Below, piece after piece: positions 49,549 through 59,871 of a stretch of DNA of 64,000 bases. Each line of letters starts with the position of its first letter. Position 1 is the stretch's first letter. The position numbers and the translations under genes were made by a program. The DNA comes from Paenibacillus durus ATCC 35681 (GTDB lineage: Bacteria > Bacillota > Bacilli > Paenibacillales > Paenibacillaceae), in contig NZ_CP011114.1 of NCBI RefSeq assembly GCF_000993825.1, forward strand, positions 4,402,001-4,466,000. Direction: 5' to 3'. The notes beneath the pieces were generated by a model. The model was given only the letters and a program-made list of their open reading frames with translations, ran no database searches and was not told where the DNA came from.

Positions 49549-51246
49549 ATGAAATTGGCAACAAAATTAACGTGGATGATGCTGCTTGTGCTTCTGCTCG
49601 TGGGGTCCTCCATCGGATTCTTCGGCTATCGCGCCGCCTATGACCAGTTGGACGAGGCTGCGGGCCTCGAACTTGTAGGCTGCGCCAATATCACAACCGG
49701 CCTAGTCGATCCCAAGCAGATTAGTGCTCTGGCCGCAGGCGACACAAGCTATCTCAGCGAAATTGAGGACAAGATCGGCTGGATTATAGACCATAAACCG
49801 ATTTTTAAGGAAGCCTTTATTCTATCGCTGGACGGAAAAATTCTTGCCGCCGATATGAATATGAAAGCCAGAGGTTACAAAGCAGGAGATTCCTTCTATT
49901 TCAGCGACGAAGATAAATCCATGATTACTAAAATGAAGCACTCCACTTACTCCAAAGTATACACCTACCAGGGAACCTCTCTAAAAACCGGCTACGGCCC
50001 CATCTACCAAGAAAATGATCCAACCAAACCGATTATCGCTCTGATGGCCATCAACTTTGACGGTCCTCTCGTTAAAGAGAGAACGCTCGATATCATCATT
50101 AAGCCTTTTATCATCGGCGCATCCATTCTTGTTGCCGCCATCCTGATTGCCTATGTCCTTATCCGCCGTATGGTTAGCCCGCTGTCCAAGCTGTCCCTCG
50201 CCGTCAATCAGGTTGCCCACGGTAATCTTACACAAGAACTTCCGGCAAATAACAGCAAAGATGAAATCGGTACGCTGACCCGGGATTTTAATGAAATGAC
50301 CGGCAACCTGAGCAAGCTCATTACCGAAGTGAACGAAACCTCCCTGCAGGTTGCTTCTTCTTCGCAGGAGCTGTCGGCAAGCGCACAAGAGACGAACCGG
50401 ACCGGTGAGCATACCGTCGGTGTAACCATCGAGCTTGCCGAAGGGGCGCAAGTGCAGCTTCGGCACTTGGAAAGCAGCTACCAAGCGGTGCAGGAAATGT
50501 CCAGGTTCATTGACGAAATCGCGCAAAACGCCGACAAGGCCATGAACGACGCCATCAAGGGAGCCGATAAGGCCCGGACCGGAAGGGATTCCATGGATTC
50601 CACGACCCGGCAGATGAACATCATGAGCGGAAGCATTGAAGATCTGTCCGGCATCATTCATACACTGGCCGGCCACTCCAAGGAAATTGAGAGCATCGTC
50701 GGTACGATCGCGAGCATCGCGGAAGAGACGAATCTGCTGGCGCTGAACGCGGCGATCGAAGCCGCCCGGGCCGGCGAAGAAGGCCGCGGCTTTGCTGTCG
50801 TTGCCAATTCCGTTCGCAAGCTGGCCGAGCGGTCGGGCGATTCGGCCAGACAAATCGGCCAGCTGCTGGGCCTGATTGTCGCTCAGATGGATCTGGCCGG
50901 GGAGACGATGGACCGTTCGAATGTGGAAATGAAGCAGGGTACATTGATGGTAGCCAATGCCGGACAGGCCTTCTCGGAGATTGAAGGCTCCGTATCGGGC
51001 ATGGCGGCGCAAAGCCAGGAAGTCTCCGAAACGATGCGGCAGCTGGCGGAAATCGCAGACGGACTGGTTGAAGCGATTCAGAGCACCGTCAGCGTATCCA
51101 ACCAGACCGCAGCGAACTCGGAAAGCTTGTCTGCCGCTTCGCAGCAGCAGCTCGCCGCAATGCAGGAAGTCGAGGCTTCCTCCGCTTTCCTCTCCTCCTT
51201 GGCGGACAAGCTGCAGCGGCTTGTGGAGCAATTCAAGGTGGCATAG
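49549..51246 (+). CDS. Methyl-accepting chemotaxis protein with sCache-like sensor
   Basis: A 565-residue chemoreceptor. Membrane helices at residues about 8-28 and 183-205 enclose a compact extracellular Cache-type domain. A HAMP segment ([18 protein letters not shown]) and the signalling domain follow. The tip is [20 protein letters not shown] near residue 395. GGGGGT lies before the ATG. It is separate from the chemoreceptor at 15.9 kb, with a shorter sensor. Ligand unknown. Confidence 0.93.
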   Translation: MKLATKLTWMMLLVLLLVGSSIGFFGYRAAYDQLDEAAGLELVGCANITTGLVDPKQISALAAGDTSYLSEIEDKIGWIIDHKPIFKEAFILSLDGKILAADMNMKARGYKAGDSFYFSDEDKSMITKMKHSTYSKVYTYQGTSLKTGYGPIYQENDPTKPIIALMAINFDGPLVKERTLDIIIKPFIIGASILVAAILIAYVLIRRMVSPLSKLSLAVNQVAHGNLTQELPANNSKDEIGTLTRDFNEMTGNLSKLITEVNETSLQVASSSQELSASAQETNRTGEHTVGVTIELAEGAQVQLRHLESSYQAVQEMSRFIDEIAQNADKAMNDAIKGADKARTGRDSMDSTTRQMNIMSGSIEDLSGIIHTLAGHSKEIESIVGTIASIAEETNLLALNAAIEAARAGEEGRGFAVVANSVRKLAERSGDSARQIGQLLGLIVAQMDLAGETMDRSNVEMKQGTLMVANAGQAFSEIEGSVSGMAAQSQEVSETMRQLAEIADGLVEAIQSTVSVSNQTAANSESLSAASQQQLAAMQEVEASSAFLSSLADKLQRLVEQFKVA

Positions 51247-51280
51247 AGACAGACATATTGATACTTGATATATAAATACA

Positions 51281-51326
51281 GCAGCCAGGCATACCGGAAT
51301 GATCCGGCCTGCCTGGCTGTTTTCAT
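51281..51326 (+). terminator. Terminator of the chemoreceptor gene
   Basis: Stem CAGCCAGGC/GCCTGGCTG with an inner CGG/CCG and TTTT on the plus strand. Confidence 0.8.
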
Positions 51327-51345
51327 TATCAGATCCAAAGGAACT

Positions 51346-52275
51346 TTAAGCCGCGGTAGAGCGGGATTCGTTCCGCCTTTCCGGCGCGCCTGAAACAAGC
51401 AAAATTCCGGCAAATACCAGTGCCGTTCCCGCCAAGTGGCGAAGGGAAATCGGTTCGCCAAGGAATGTATGGGACAGCCAAAGCGCGCTTACGGGAATGC
51501 AGCCCGTGAATACGGCAGCCGTACCCGCCGGCACCTTGGCCACTCCCCGGAACCACAGCACATAGGCCAGGGCTGTGACAAAGATGCCGTAATACAGAAT
51601 AATCCCCGCGTCCGCCGCTCCCAGTCTCGGAAATCCGGATTGAAGCAGCTCTATGACGGAGCAAGCCAGAAACATCAAGAAGGCGAAGAATGTTACATAG
51701 GCCGCCGCAAGCAAGGAAGAAATGCGGGGAGAGAGCATTTTCCGAAGTACGGTCAGCGCCGCTTCTCCGGCAACGGCTGCCGACAGCAGCAGCATACCGG
51801 TTACCGAAGCGGGCCTGTCTGCGGCACCGGACATGAGCAGGGGAGGGACCTGGATGACCGCTATGCCCGCCAGTGAGCATAAGATTCCGCCCCCTCTTCG
51901 CCCGGTTATTTTTTCCCCCAATAAAATGTAAGAGAGCAGCGCCACCACAAACGGAGTAAGGCTTGTCATAATTCCGCCCTCGGCGGCGGAAGCGAACCGG
52001 AGACCATACAGCATGAACACCCGAAACAGGAACATGCCAAAGAAAGCCTGCGCCAGTAGCAGCAGCATGTCCCGGATGCCTATTTTCCAGGTACCTTTAT
52101 GGGTCCGCAGCGCGAGCGGAATCAGAAGGAGCAGAGCGACGGCAAGGCAGACCGTTTGCGATACAAATAGTGGAAGCCGCAGAGCTGACGCTTTACCGGC
52201 GACGACGGAGCTGCCGGCAATCATCGCGGCGGCGCAAAGCTCCGCATACGCGGCTAACGGAATTTTTCTGGTCAT
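51346..52275 (-). CDS. EamA/DMT family transporter
   Basis: A 309-residue membrane protein of ten predicted helices in two repeated halves, the drug/metabolite transporter fold. The repeat signatures include AAAMIAGSSVVAGK at the N-terminus and GTAAVFTGCIPVSALWLSHTFLGEPISL in the second half. It probably exports an amino acid or metabolite. The ATG at 52275 is preferred; a TTG two codons upstream is possible. It is divergent from a MocR regulator, which likely controls it. Confidence 0.9.
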   Translation of the reverse strand: MTRKIPLAAYAELCAAAMIAGSSVVAGKASALRLPLFVSQTVCLAVALLLLIPLALRTHKGTWKIGIRDMLLLLAQAFFGMFLFRVFMLYGLRFASAAEGGIMTSLTPFVVALLSYILLGEKITGRRGGGILCSLAGIAVIQVPPLLMSGAADRPASVTGMLLLSAAVAGEAALTVLRKMLSPRISSLLAAAYVTFFAFLMFLACSVIELLQSGFPRLGAADAGIILYYGIFVTALAYVLWFRGVAKVPAGTAAVFTGCIPVSALWLSHTFLGEPISLRHLAGTALVFAGILLVSGAPERRNESRSTAA

Positions 52276-52338
52276 TTTCAAATTTCACCGCTTTCGTCTT
52301 GGTTGTTATATACTGTAATCGTCAAAAGCGGTTTTTCG

Positions 52339-52375
52339 TAGTGCCATTTTCGCCAAGCTTTTATAGTACCACTTT
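52339..52375. promoter_or_regulatory. Candidate MocR operator (direct repeat)
   Basis: Two similar 12-mers in the same direction, TAGTGCCATTTT (52339-52350) and TAGTACCACTTT (52364-52375), 25 bp apart. Read on the minus strand the second is AAAGTGGTACTA, close to the direct repeats recalled for PdxR/MocR regulators. Confidence 0.55.
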
Positions 52376-52389
52376 AGAAAGGAGCCTAC

Positions 52390-53787
52390 ATGTGGATCAC
52401 TGTTGACAAGCATTCGAGCGTTCCGATGTTCCGTCAGGTTTACCTTTCCTTGCGCAGCCGGATTCTCTCCGGGGAACTGACCGCCGGACTGAAGCTCCCT
52501 TCGACCCGTGAGTTGGCCTCCCGGCTCGTTGTATCGCGAAACATCATTCTGGAAGCGTATGAGCTGCTGCTGGCGGAAGGTTTTATCGTCTCACGTTCCG
52601 GATCGGGCACGTACGTCGCGGAAGGCGCGGTTATGCCACAGGCGCTTTCTCCACCTATGCCTTCATCCGAAGCAAGCGGAGGCCCGTTCCCTGCCGGTCC
52701 GCAAATCAAGGCAGCGGAAACGGGCAGCGAGATCATTTCCTTTAAGACGGGCATGCCTGATCTAGACTTGTTCCCCCGAAAAACCTGGGGAGATTTACTG
52801 CGGAACGCCTCCCGGGATGCGGCAACCTCTTCCCTGGGCTATGGGGACCCCGCCGGTGAACCACGTCTTAGGTCCGTCTTGTCCGGTTATCTCGCGAACA
52901 CGCGGGGCGTAACCGCCAGACCGGAGCAGCTTGTTATTACAGGCGGAGCCGTTCAAGCGATACAGCTCGCCGCCAGACTGCTTCTCTCATCAGGTGACGC
53001 GGCCCTGGCAGAAGAGCCGACAAATGCCGAACTGAAAACCATTTTGTCGTCCACGGGCGCTACGGTGCACTCCCTTCCGGTCGATGATTCCGGCCTTGTC
53101 ACCAGCAGCCTGCCGAAGCAGCGCCCGCCCAAGCTGATTTATGTTACGCCGTCCCATCAATTTCCGCTCGGAGGCATCCTGCCCATACAGCGGCGAATTG
53201 AGCTTATCCGCTATGCCCAGGAAACCGGCAGCTTGATCATAGAAGACGACTACGACAGCGAGTTCAGATACGACGGCGCTCCCGTTCATTCGCTGCAAAG
53301 CCTTGCCCCGGAGAAGGTGTTCTATGTCGGAACCTTCAGCAAAGTGATGTTTCCAGCTTTGCGGATCGGCTACGTTGTTCTCCCCTCGCCCTTCATTGAA
53401 GATTTCGTCCATCTGAAGCGGTTGTCCGATTACCAGACACCGGGCCTTACGCAGCTCTCGCTGGCGCAATTTATTGAGCAAAAAGGATTGTATTCCCATA
53501 TTTACAAAATGAAAAAAGTGTACCGGCGGCGTCGGGATATTTTGCTGGAAAGTCTGAGCCGCCATTTCGGCGGGCAATTCCGCATATGCGGCCGCGCGGC
53601 CGGACTGCACCTGACAGCGGAATTTTCCTTTCCGCTGCCGGAAAATTTACCGGAGTTTTTTGAACAGGAGTCCTTATATGCGGAAGTCCTTGAAGGCGGG
53701 CGGCTCTTGCTGGGCTTCGGCCATCTGGATGAACAAAAAATCCAGGAAGGTGTCCGGCGGATCAAGCGCGCAATGGAACGAGGATGA
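52390..53787 (+). CDS. MocR-type regulator (GntR HTH + aminotransferase domain)
   Basis: A 465-residue fusion. Residues 1-75 form a GntR winged helix (LPSTRELASRLVVSRNIILEAYELL). A PLP-dependent class I aminotransferase-like domain follows with the PLP lysine in YVGTFSKVMFPALRIGY and ...IEDDYDSEFRY. Such proteins sense PLP or an amino acid, as GabR and PdxR do. AAAGGAG precedes the ATG. The divergent EamA transporter is the obvious target. Confidence 0.92.
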   Translation: MWITVDKHSSVPMFRQVYLSLRSRILSGELTAGLKLPSTRELASRLVVSRNIILEAYELLLAEGFIVSRSGSGTYVAEGAVMPQALSPPMPSSEASGGPFPAGPQIKAAETGSEIISFKTGMPDLDLFPRKTWGDLLRNASRDAATSSLGYGDPAGEPRLRSVLSGYLANTRGVTARPEQLVITGGAVQAIQLAARLLLSSGDAALAEEPTNAELKTILSSTGATVHSLPVDDSGLVTSSLPKQRPPKLIYVTPSHQFPLGGILPIQRRIELIRYAQETGSLIIEDDYDSEFRYDGAPVHSLQSLAPEKVFYVGTFSKVMFPALRIGYVVLPSPFIEDFVHLKRLSDYQTPGLTQLSLAQFIEQKGLYSHIYKMKKVYRRRRDILLESLSRHFGGQFRICGRAAGLHLTAEFSFPLPENLPEFFEQESLYAEVLEGGRLLLGFGHLDEQKIQEGVRRIKRAMERG

Positions 53788-54110
53788 GGAAAAGCCGATG
53801 TTCAAACAGTGAGAGTCTCAAAAAAACTACTAAAGTGCAGGTTTTTCCAGCGAATGTGTATGCCAGCAGGGAAATTCCTACGATTGTACAGGAATTTTGA
53901 GGCTGTACCGGCTGCATATGAGATTGAAAGGGTAAAAAACTGTATGTTAGCAGGCATATTATGCAGTGGCAGCTTCAAGATGACAAAAGATGTACAATCG
54001 CAGGTTATCTGCAAAAAGCGAGGGGGGTGTCCCAAAATGAACTGCCCCCCGTCGGATGGCTTTCACTTGCCCACAATTTGCTGAAGAAGCATACGGTGGA
54101 CGTAAACGGC
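53788..54110. other. Intergenic region with degenerate short repeats
   Basis: No convincing gene. Motifs such as GTGCAGG, GCAGG, TGTACA and CGCAGGTT recur at irregular spacing, and a GGGGGTGTCCC...GCCCCCC hairpin is present near 54030. This may be a decayed insertion element or a dispersed intergenic repeat; I cannot name it. Confidence 0.35.
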
Positions 54111-54163
54111 CAACAGGCCGGTTAAGGATGAACCCCTTAACCGGCCTGTTAGTTTATTTTTTG
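54111..54163 (+). terminator. Strong terminator hairpin
   Basis: Perfect 16-bp stem AACAGGCCGGTTAAGG/CCTTAACCGGCCTGTT followed on the plus strand by a T-rich tract. It separates the MocR gene from the convergent glucosidase gene. Confidence 0.8.
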
Positions 54164-54231
54164 TAGGAGAATTGCCTTTTAAGCTTCAAGAATTTACTTT
54201 TGGCACAGCCTCTTCGTTGTGCATCAAGCGT

Positions 54232-56925
54232 TTAGTTAAAAATCTTAACTTTGTGGCTCTCGTTTACCGGGATTTTTACATACAGTACTTTCTCTGCGCT
54301 GTCAAAGAAGTAGCCGTCTGCTGCTTTGCCCAGTTCGTCCAAGCTGGCTGCTTCCGCATATTTGTTATTGGCAGCCTCCACTTTCTTCGGCGCCGTGGCA
54401 TTATGCAGCTTCAGAGTGTAGGACTGAATGTCGGAAGCGTAGTTTTGAGTCTGTTTGTTCTGGCTGAACTCAATGTGGTTGCCCTTTTTATCTACGCTAA
54501 ATTCGGTAATGTTAAATTCGCCTCTGGTGTAATCCTCGGTTTTCGCATCATCTTCATAGAAGCTGTAAGATGCTTTGTTATCCAGATAAGTGTCAAGAAT
54601 CAGGTTCGTCAATTTCTTCTCACCGGCATGCTGCTGAACTTCGCGGCGCGGGATAATCGAATCCTGCTTCACGTAGATCGGAAGCGTTCCAAGATCGGCT
54701 TCTTTGTGGATCTTTTGTCCGCCTTCAAATACTTCGCCTGTCCAGTAATCTACCCATTTCGCGCCTTCCGGCAGGTATACATCACGGGACGTAGCGCCTT
54801 GGTATACGATTGGAGCCATCATCAGAGATTGGCCAAACATGAATTGGTCTTGGATATCATGAGTTTTCTGGTCCTGCTGGAACTGGTACACGAGCGGTTG
54901 GAAAATGAGATTGCCTTTTTCATGCGCATCTTTGAACGCGTTGTAAAGGTAAGGCATCAATTCATAGCGCATGGAAATGTACTTGCGGCTGATATCCTCA
55001 ACTTCTTTACCGAACTGCCATGGTTCTTGTCTGCCCCATGTCAAGCTATGAGCCGCGTCTGTGTCCATCGGGCTCTTACCGTCATTGTTGTAGTGGTCGC
55101 GGGAGAACGGATAGAATGCGCCGACTTGAACCCAACGAGCAAACAATTCAGGTGTAGCTACAACGCCCTCGTAAGGTTTTTTCGCAAAGCCGCCGATATC
55201 GTTTCCGACCATCGCCATACCTGTCAAACCGACATTCGCGTCTTGGAAAATCGAAATTCTAAGCATTTCCCATCTGCTCCAGTTATCGCCTGTCCAGGTT
55301 GCAGTAGCGTAACGCTGCGTACCGGTAAACGAAGCACGCGTCAAGATAAACGGACGAACGTTCGGTTTATTCGTTTTGAACGCCTGATCTGTGGCTTGAG
55401 CCTCAGTGTGGGCGTAAACGTTATGCGCTTCTTCATGCGTTATTTTTTCACCATTGTCCGTTTCAAAAATCCGATCCAGCGGCAGCGACCAAAAGTCTAC
55501 CGTACTAAAGTTAGCCGGTTCATTCATGTCGTTCCAAATGCCGTCTGCGCCTTTATCAAAGACCGGTTTATGCCATTTTGCCCACCAGTCGCGGGTTGAT
55601 TGTTTCATGAAGTTAGGGAACACGGATTTGGATGGGACGCCCCAAGGCCAAACTTTACCCAAATAGTTGGTGCCATCCGGATTTTTAACCCAAAGATCTT
55701 TTTGAGTCCCCTCGGTATAAGGAATATATTCCGGCTGTCCCGGGTCAGGCACGCGAATGGCTGGATCGATGATGGAAGTATAATGGAAACCCGCATCTTT
55801 CAATTTTTTGTTCATTCCGTCCGGGTCCGGGAATTTTTCGCCAAAATAGAAGTTTTTATAGTCATCCATCCATTCGATGTCCAGCATCACGCCGTCAATC
55901 GGAATGTTCTTTTCACGGTAGGTTTGAGCTACTTGCTCAATATCCTTTTGATGATAGCCCCAAGCGGATTGATGGAAGCCCATCGCCCATTCCGGCGGCA
56001 TTTGCATTTTTCCGGTCAAATCCGTGTAGCGGTTCACGATGTCTTTCATTTCCGGTCCGTTGATGAAGTAGTAAGTCAATTTTCCTCCATCGGCCCAGAA
56101 GTAGTAGTAGTCGTCGCTTTCAGCAGCCATGTCATAGTAAGAACGGTAAGTATTATCGAATAAAATACCGTATGCTTTGTCGCCTTTTAGCCCAATAAAG
56201 AATGGAACGGAGGAGAAAGTGTATTTCGAAATGGGTTCCGGCAGATTCTCACGGTTCCATACTCCGATTTTCTGACCGCGATGGTTCAAGCCGGTTGTTT
56301 TCTGTCCGAATCCGTAAAAATCTTCGGTTTTGTCGGTCTTCTTGAACACGTATGGCTTGCCGTTTTCGTAACCTACGCCTTGCTCCGCGTCCTCGTTGAT
56401 GACGTTGCCGTCTTTATCCAAATATTTGATCCCGAACGGACTTTTGTTGATGTCTACGGTTAAGCTGTCGGACTTCAATACAATTTTCTTGTCATCTTCG
56501 GTTACTGTGAATTTAGGAGCTTTCCAATCTGTTTTCGCGATACCGACGGAATTGAATTCCTTCTCGCCTTTCTTAACGATCGATACTTTGGAAATATCGG
56601 AAGACAGCAAGCGGATATAGGATTCCATTTCGCCTAAATTCAGTTTCACGCCATTGTCTAATTTTTCGATCCCTTGCACGGTCAACGGTGTTTGCAGATT
56701 GTTTTTATTCAAAGGTCTTTCATCATGCACCTGCTGCACGTTGCCGTTCTCGTCGACCATCTTGCCTTCCCATACTTGTGCCCCGGGCGGAGCCACAAGC
56801 ACCGCAGCCTCTGACACCAAAGGCGTTAGGGCATTACCTGATATTAAAAATGTAGTTGCCAGCATTAATCGTGACCATTTCTTCATGCGCTGTTTACGCG
56901 TCTTCATACGCTTTTTACGCGACAT
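54232..56925 (-). CDS. Secreted GH31 alpha-glucosidase
   Basis: An 897-residue secreted glycoside hydrolase family 31 enzyme. A strongly basic N-terminus and hydrophobic core (LMLATTFLISGNALTPLVSEA) form the signal peptide. The GH31 barrel has the catalytic nucleophile Asp in GIWNDMNEP (near residue 465) and the acid/base Asp in TWTGDNW (near 546). A C-terminal beta-domain (DUF5110-like) follows. It cleaves alpha-glucosidic linkages of extracellular oligosaccharides. The gene is visibly less GC-rich than its neighbours, hinting at different ancestry. AAGGAGTGAG lies before the ATG. No sugar transport genes are adjacent. Confidence 0.92.
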   Translation of the reverse strand: MSRKKRMKTRKQRMKKWSRLMLATTFLISGNALTPLVSEAAVLVAPPGAQVWEGKMVDENGNVQQVHDERPLNKNNLQTPLTVQGIEKLDNGVKLNLGEMESYIRLLSSDISKVSIVKKGEKEFNSVGIAKTDWKAPKFTVTEDDKKIVLKSDSLTVDINKSPFGIKYLDKDGNVINEDAEQGVGYENGKPYVFKKTDKTEDFYGFGQKTTGLNHRGQKIGVWNRENLPEPISKYTFSSVPFFIGLKGDKAYGILFDNTYRSYYDMAAESDDYYYFWADGGKLTYYFINGPEMKDIVNRYTDLTGKMQMPPEWAMGFHQSAWGYHQKDIEQVAQTYREKNIPIDGVMLDIEWMDDYKNFYFGEKFPDPDGMNKKLKDAGFHYTSIIDPAIRVPDPGQPEYIPYTEGTQKDLWVKNPDGTNYLGKVWPWGVPSKSVFPNFMKQSTRDWWAKWHKPVFDKGADGIWNDMNEPANFSTVDFWSLPLDRIFETDNGEKITHEEAHNVYAHTEAQATDQAFKTNKPNVRPFILTRASFTGTQRYATATWTGDNWSRWEMLRISIFQDANVGLTGMAMVGNDIGGFAKKPYEGVVATPELFARWVQVGAFYPFSRDHYNNDGKSPMDTDAAHSLTWGRQEPWQFGKEVEDISRKYISMRYELMPYLYNAFKDAHEKGNLIFQPLVYQFQQDQKTHDIQDQFMFGQSLMMAPIVYQGATSRDVYLPEGAKWVDYWTGEVFEGGQKIHKEADLGTLPIYVKQDSIIPRREVQQHAGEKKLTNLILDTYLDNKASYSFYEDDAKTEDYTRGEFNITEFSVDKKGNHIEFSQNKQTQNYASDIQSYTLKLHNATAPKKVEAANNKYAEAASLDELGKAADGYFFDSAEKVLYVKIPVNESHKVKIFN

Positions 56926-57504
56926 TAGATCTCACTCCTTATTCTGGATAGATAAAAAAGTTTCTCATCATCAGGTTAAACTCCCGGGTATTCGGCGCCT
57001 ACTACCAAGTTAGCAACAGAATTCGATACCAACAATGGGACTTACGCCTGTAAACCATATGAAATCGCTTATAAAGAAGGCCGGACAGTCACCGTCAAGC
57101 GAATTTTTAAAAGGGGAAAACCGGGGCGGGGCTTAACTTTAGGCCTGTTTAAACTCTTCTTTTACGAATTGGATAAACATCCTTTTATTTCCTATATACT
57201 TGGTCGAAAATGGTAATTTGTAGTCGAGGAGAACTAAGGGACTAAGCTTTAATTCGGTTTCATACCCATTCGTCAACCTTTTATTTTTTTAAAATATATT
57301 AATAAATTGCACTGTATCGCTGATAATTGCCTTTATTAACAAATGCATATATAAAATGTAAATCAGGTGCGCCTGTAATAAGCATTTCAGTATGGGGTAA
57401 AATATTACGCTCTTTACTCAATATAAGACACCCCACCCTTAAGACTGGGCCGATGCTTACCTGCGGTATGATTCGTATCACACTGTAAAGCACTTCAGCC
57501 GATC
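56926..57504. other. Long intergenic region upstream of the glucosidase
   Basis: AT-rich. A cre-like sequence TGAAATCGCTTATA (57059-57072, one mismatch from a common CcpA consensus) lies about 135 bp before the glucosidase start. A 64-codon GTG frame on the minus strand (57299-57493) has no ribosome site and is not called. Confidence 0.35.
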
Positions 57505-57545
57505 AAGAAAGGGCGCCCCATTCTATCTTAGGGCGCCCTCATTAT
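57505..57545 (-). terminator. Terminator of the MHYT-GGDEF-EAL gene
   Basis: AGGGCGCCC/GGGCGCCCT inverted repeat with TTTCTT on the minus strand, about 40 bp after the stop. Confidence 0.75.
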
Positions 57546-57582
57546 GTATGATTAATACTTTGATACCTGCAGCATATGTTCT

Positions 57583-59601
57583 TTATACAGCCGAATTCTC
57601 TGTAAACCACTGCCCCAGCTCGTGAACGGGCATCGGGCGCCCGTAATAGTAGCCCTGCATAACCCGGCAGCCTAGCGACTGCAGCAGTTCAATCTGCTCC
57701 GGCGTTTCCACGCCCTCTGCCACGACCTCCATGTTAAGGTTGCTGGCGATAGCGATAATGTTGCTGATGATCGCTTTCTTGGAATGCATTTTGCTCTTCT
57801 TTATGAACACCTGGTCAATCTTGAGCGTATTGACCGGGATTTCATCCAGATTACCGAGCGAAGAGAACCCTGTCCCGAAGTCATCCAGCGACACTCGGAC
57901 ACCAAGCCTTCGCAGCTTGGACAATTGGGCTACCGTCTCTTCCATATTATTCATCGCAATCGATTCCGTAATTTCCAGCTCCAGATATTGCGGGTCCAGC
58001 CCGGAACGGGACAGGGCTTCCACCACAACCTCATACAGATCCTCCGTCTCGAACATCCGCGCGGACATATTGATCGACACGGCGACCGAAGCGACTCCTT
58101 CCTTATGCCAGAGCAAATTCTGGTTGCACACCTCATGCAGCATCCAGTAGGTAATGGGTACAATCAGCCCTGTCTCCTCGGCGATCGGTATGAACTCGGC
58201 CGGAGAAATAATACCATGCTCAGGATGCCGCCAGCGAAGCAGCGCCTCCAGCCCAACCGTAACATTCATCAGCGAATCCCATTTCGGCTGGTACACGACC
58301 ATGAACTCGGATTGCGCAAGCGCTTTGCGCAGGTCCTTCTCCAGCGACATCCGGCGCAGTTGGTGCCGGTTCATCTCGGAGTCGAAAATGCTGAATTTGT
58401 TCTTGCCGGAATCTTTGGAAGAATACAGCGCGGTGTCCGCCGCCTTCATTAAGGAAGACCGGTCGGTCCCGTGCGCCGGCGCCATGCTGATGCCGACACT
58501 GGCGGTAACATACAGATCATTGTCCTGAATCCGGAAGGACTTCTTGATCTCTTGGAGAATACGCTTCGCTTCGTCTGCCGCCTCATCAGGGGAAAAGCCG
58601 GGCTCGGCAATCAAAAATTCATCACCGCCCAAACGAAATACCTTCCCCCTTGAGCTCACGCTTTGAAGCAGCCTTGAAGCCACTTCCTGCAGCAGCATGT
58701 CGCCAATATCGTGGCCGAGCGTGTCGTTAATCGATTTGAACCGGTCTAGGTCGATGAAGAATACAGCGCCGGAGCGCCCCCGAAGAAACCGGTCTTTGAA
58801 GTAGCGTTCCAGTCCGTGGCGGTTCGGCAATCCCGTTAATGGATCGTGATAGGCCATCCGCTCAAGCAAATGCCGGTCCAGAAATACGGCTCCTCCGGTT
58901 ATTCCGAACATGAACAGTATGACGAGAGGCACACCTATCAGCAGAATTACATCACTTTGAACAAGAGAGGGCCCCGGACCAAGCCAGCTGCCGTAGGCAA
59001 TGCCTCCCGCTCCCATACTCGTATAATGAACACTGGTTATTGCAGTACCAAGCAGCAGCGCAGAATACAGCTTCCACCGGTTAAATCCCGGCGAATCCTT
59101 GAATCTGCCGATCAGCATAATGCTCATGGATGAGGCGATGATCGCGATCATGACAGAGATGCTCTGGCCAGGCAGATTATAGCCCGTCTGCGCATCAAGC
59201 TTTATCCAGGACCTTCCCGCATAGTGCATGGCGGAAATTCCGGCTCCCAGCAGTATTCCGCTGCCCGCCCAGCGCAGAAACGTCATCCGTTTCCCGAGCG
59301 AAATGGACAGCCCGAAGTAGCAGAAGGCGGTGCCGATAACCATCGACAGGATCGCCATGCCCGCATTGTTACGTCCGCCAAACGGTAATCCGCTGGCCAA
59401 AATCCCTGCATAGTGCATAGCCCAAATACCGATTCCAAGCACGCAGGCTCCCGATAGAAGCCATAGACGCCGTGTCCTGGGCGATGACGATGAGGCTGGA
59501 ACATGACAGATGAGATTTAAAGCGGAGTAGGACGCCAGTATTGAAAATGCGAATGAAAGCAGCATAATCCATATATTATAGTGGATTCCCATATGATCCA
59601 T
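57583..59601 (-). CDS. MHYT-GGDEF-EAL c-di-GMP enzyme
   Basis: A 672-residue membrane protein. The N-terminal MHYT sensor has seven helices and the motifs AMHYAG (twice) and SVHYTS, proposed to bind copper and sense O2, CO or NO. The GGDEF domain keeps RLGGDEF but has no RxxD inhibitory site. The EAL domain has LEALLRW, ITESIA, DDFGTGFSSL and AEGVET, so phosphodiesterase activity is expected. It may make or break c-di-GMP depending on the signal. AGAGG precedes the ATG. Confidence 0.93.
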   Translation of the reverse strand: MDHMGIHYNIWIMLLSFAFSILASYSALNLICHVPASSSSPRTRRLWLLSGACVLGIGIWAMHYAGILASGLPFGGRNNAGMAILSMVIGTAFCYFGLSISLGKRMTFLRWAGSGILLGAGISAMHYAGRSWIKLDAQTGYNLPGQSISVMIAIIASSMSIMLIGRFKDSPGFNRWKLYSALLLGTAITSVHYTSMGAGGIAYGSWLGPGPSLVQSDVILLIGVPLVILFMFGITGGAVFLDRHLLERMAYHDPLTGLPNRHGLERYFKDRFLRGRSGAVFFIDLDRFKSINDTLGHDIGDMLLQEVASRLLQSVSSRGKVFRLGGDEFLIAEPGFSPDEAADEAKRILQEIKKSFRIQDNDLYVTASVGISMAPAHGTDRSSLMKAADTALYSSKDSGKNKFSIFDSEMNRHQLRRMSLEKDLRKALAQSEFMVVYQPKWDSLMNVTVGLEALLRWRHPEHGIISPAEFIPIAEETGLIVPITYWMLHEVCNQNLLWHKEGVASVAVSINMSARMFETEDLYEVVVEALSRSGLDPQYLELEITESIAMNNMEETVAQLSKLRRLGVRVSLDDFGTGFSSLGNLDEIPVNTLKIDQVFIKKSKMHSKKAIISNIIAIASNLNMEVVAEGVETPEQIELLQSLGCRVMQGYYYGRPMPVHELGQWFTENSAV

Positions 59602-59871
59602 AAGTCAACCTCTTCACCGGTTTAATAATTTGGTTTTGCCATGCCGCGAACATAAGCCGCGATTAATTTCGGATAGTGGATATATGGAAAAGGCATTCTA
59701 GCTGTAATTCTACTCTGTATCCGGTGGACTGTCTAAGTAAATACTGGAACCTGCGCCCATTTTGCGCTCAGCTCAAAAAATGTCCATAATTGTTGAAAAA
59801 TATCCCAACCGAGGGAAGCTATCCCCTTTCGCATTCAGCTTAAACCAGACTTCGGAAAGAGCGATGCGCCG

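Noticed and set aside
49981..51231. 416-codon minus-strand open frame
   Set aside because: Antisense shadow of the chemoreceptor gene, a result of its GC-rich third positions.
57299..57493. 64-codon minus-strand open frame
   Set aside because: GTG start without ribosome site, no recognisable family and AT-rich surroundings; too weak to call.
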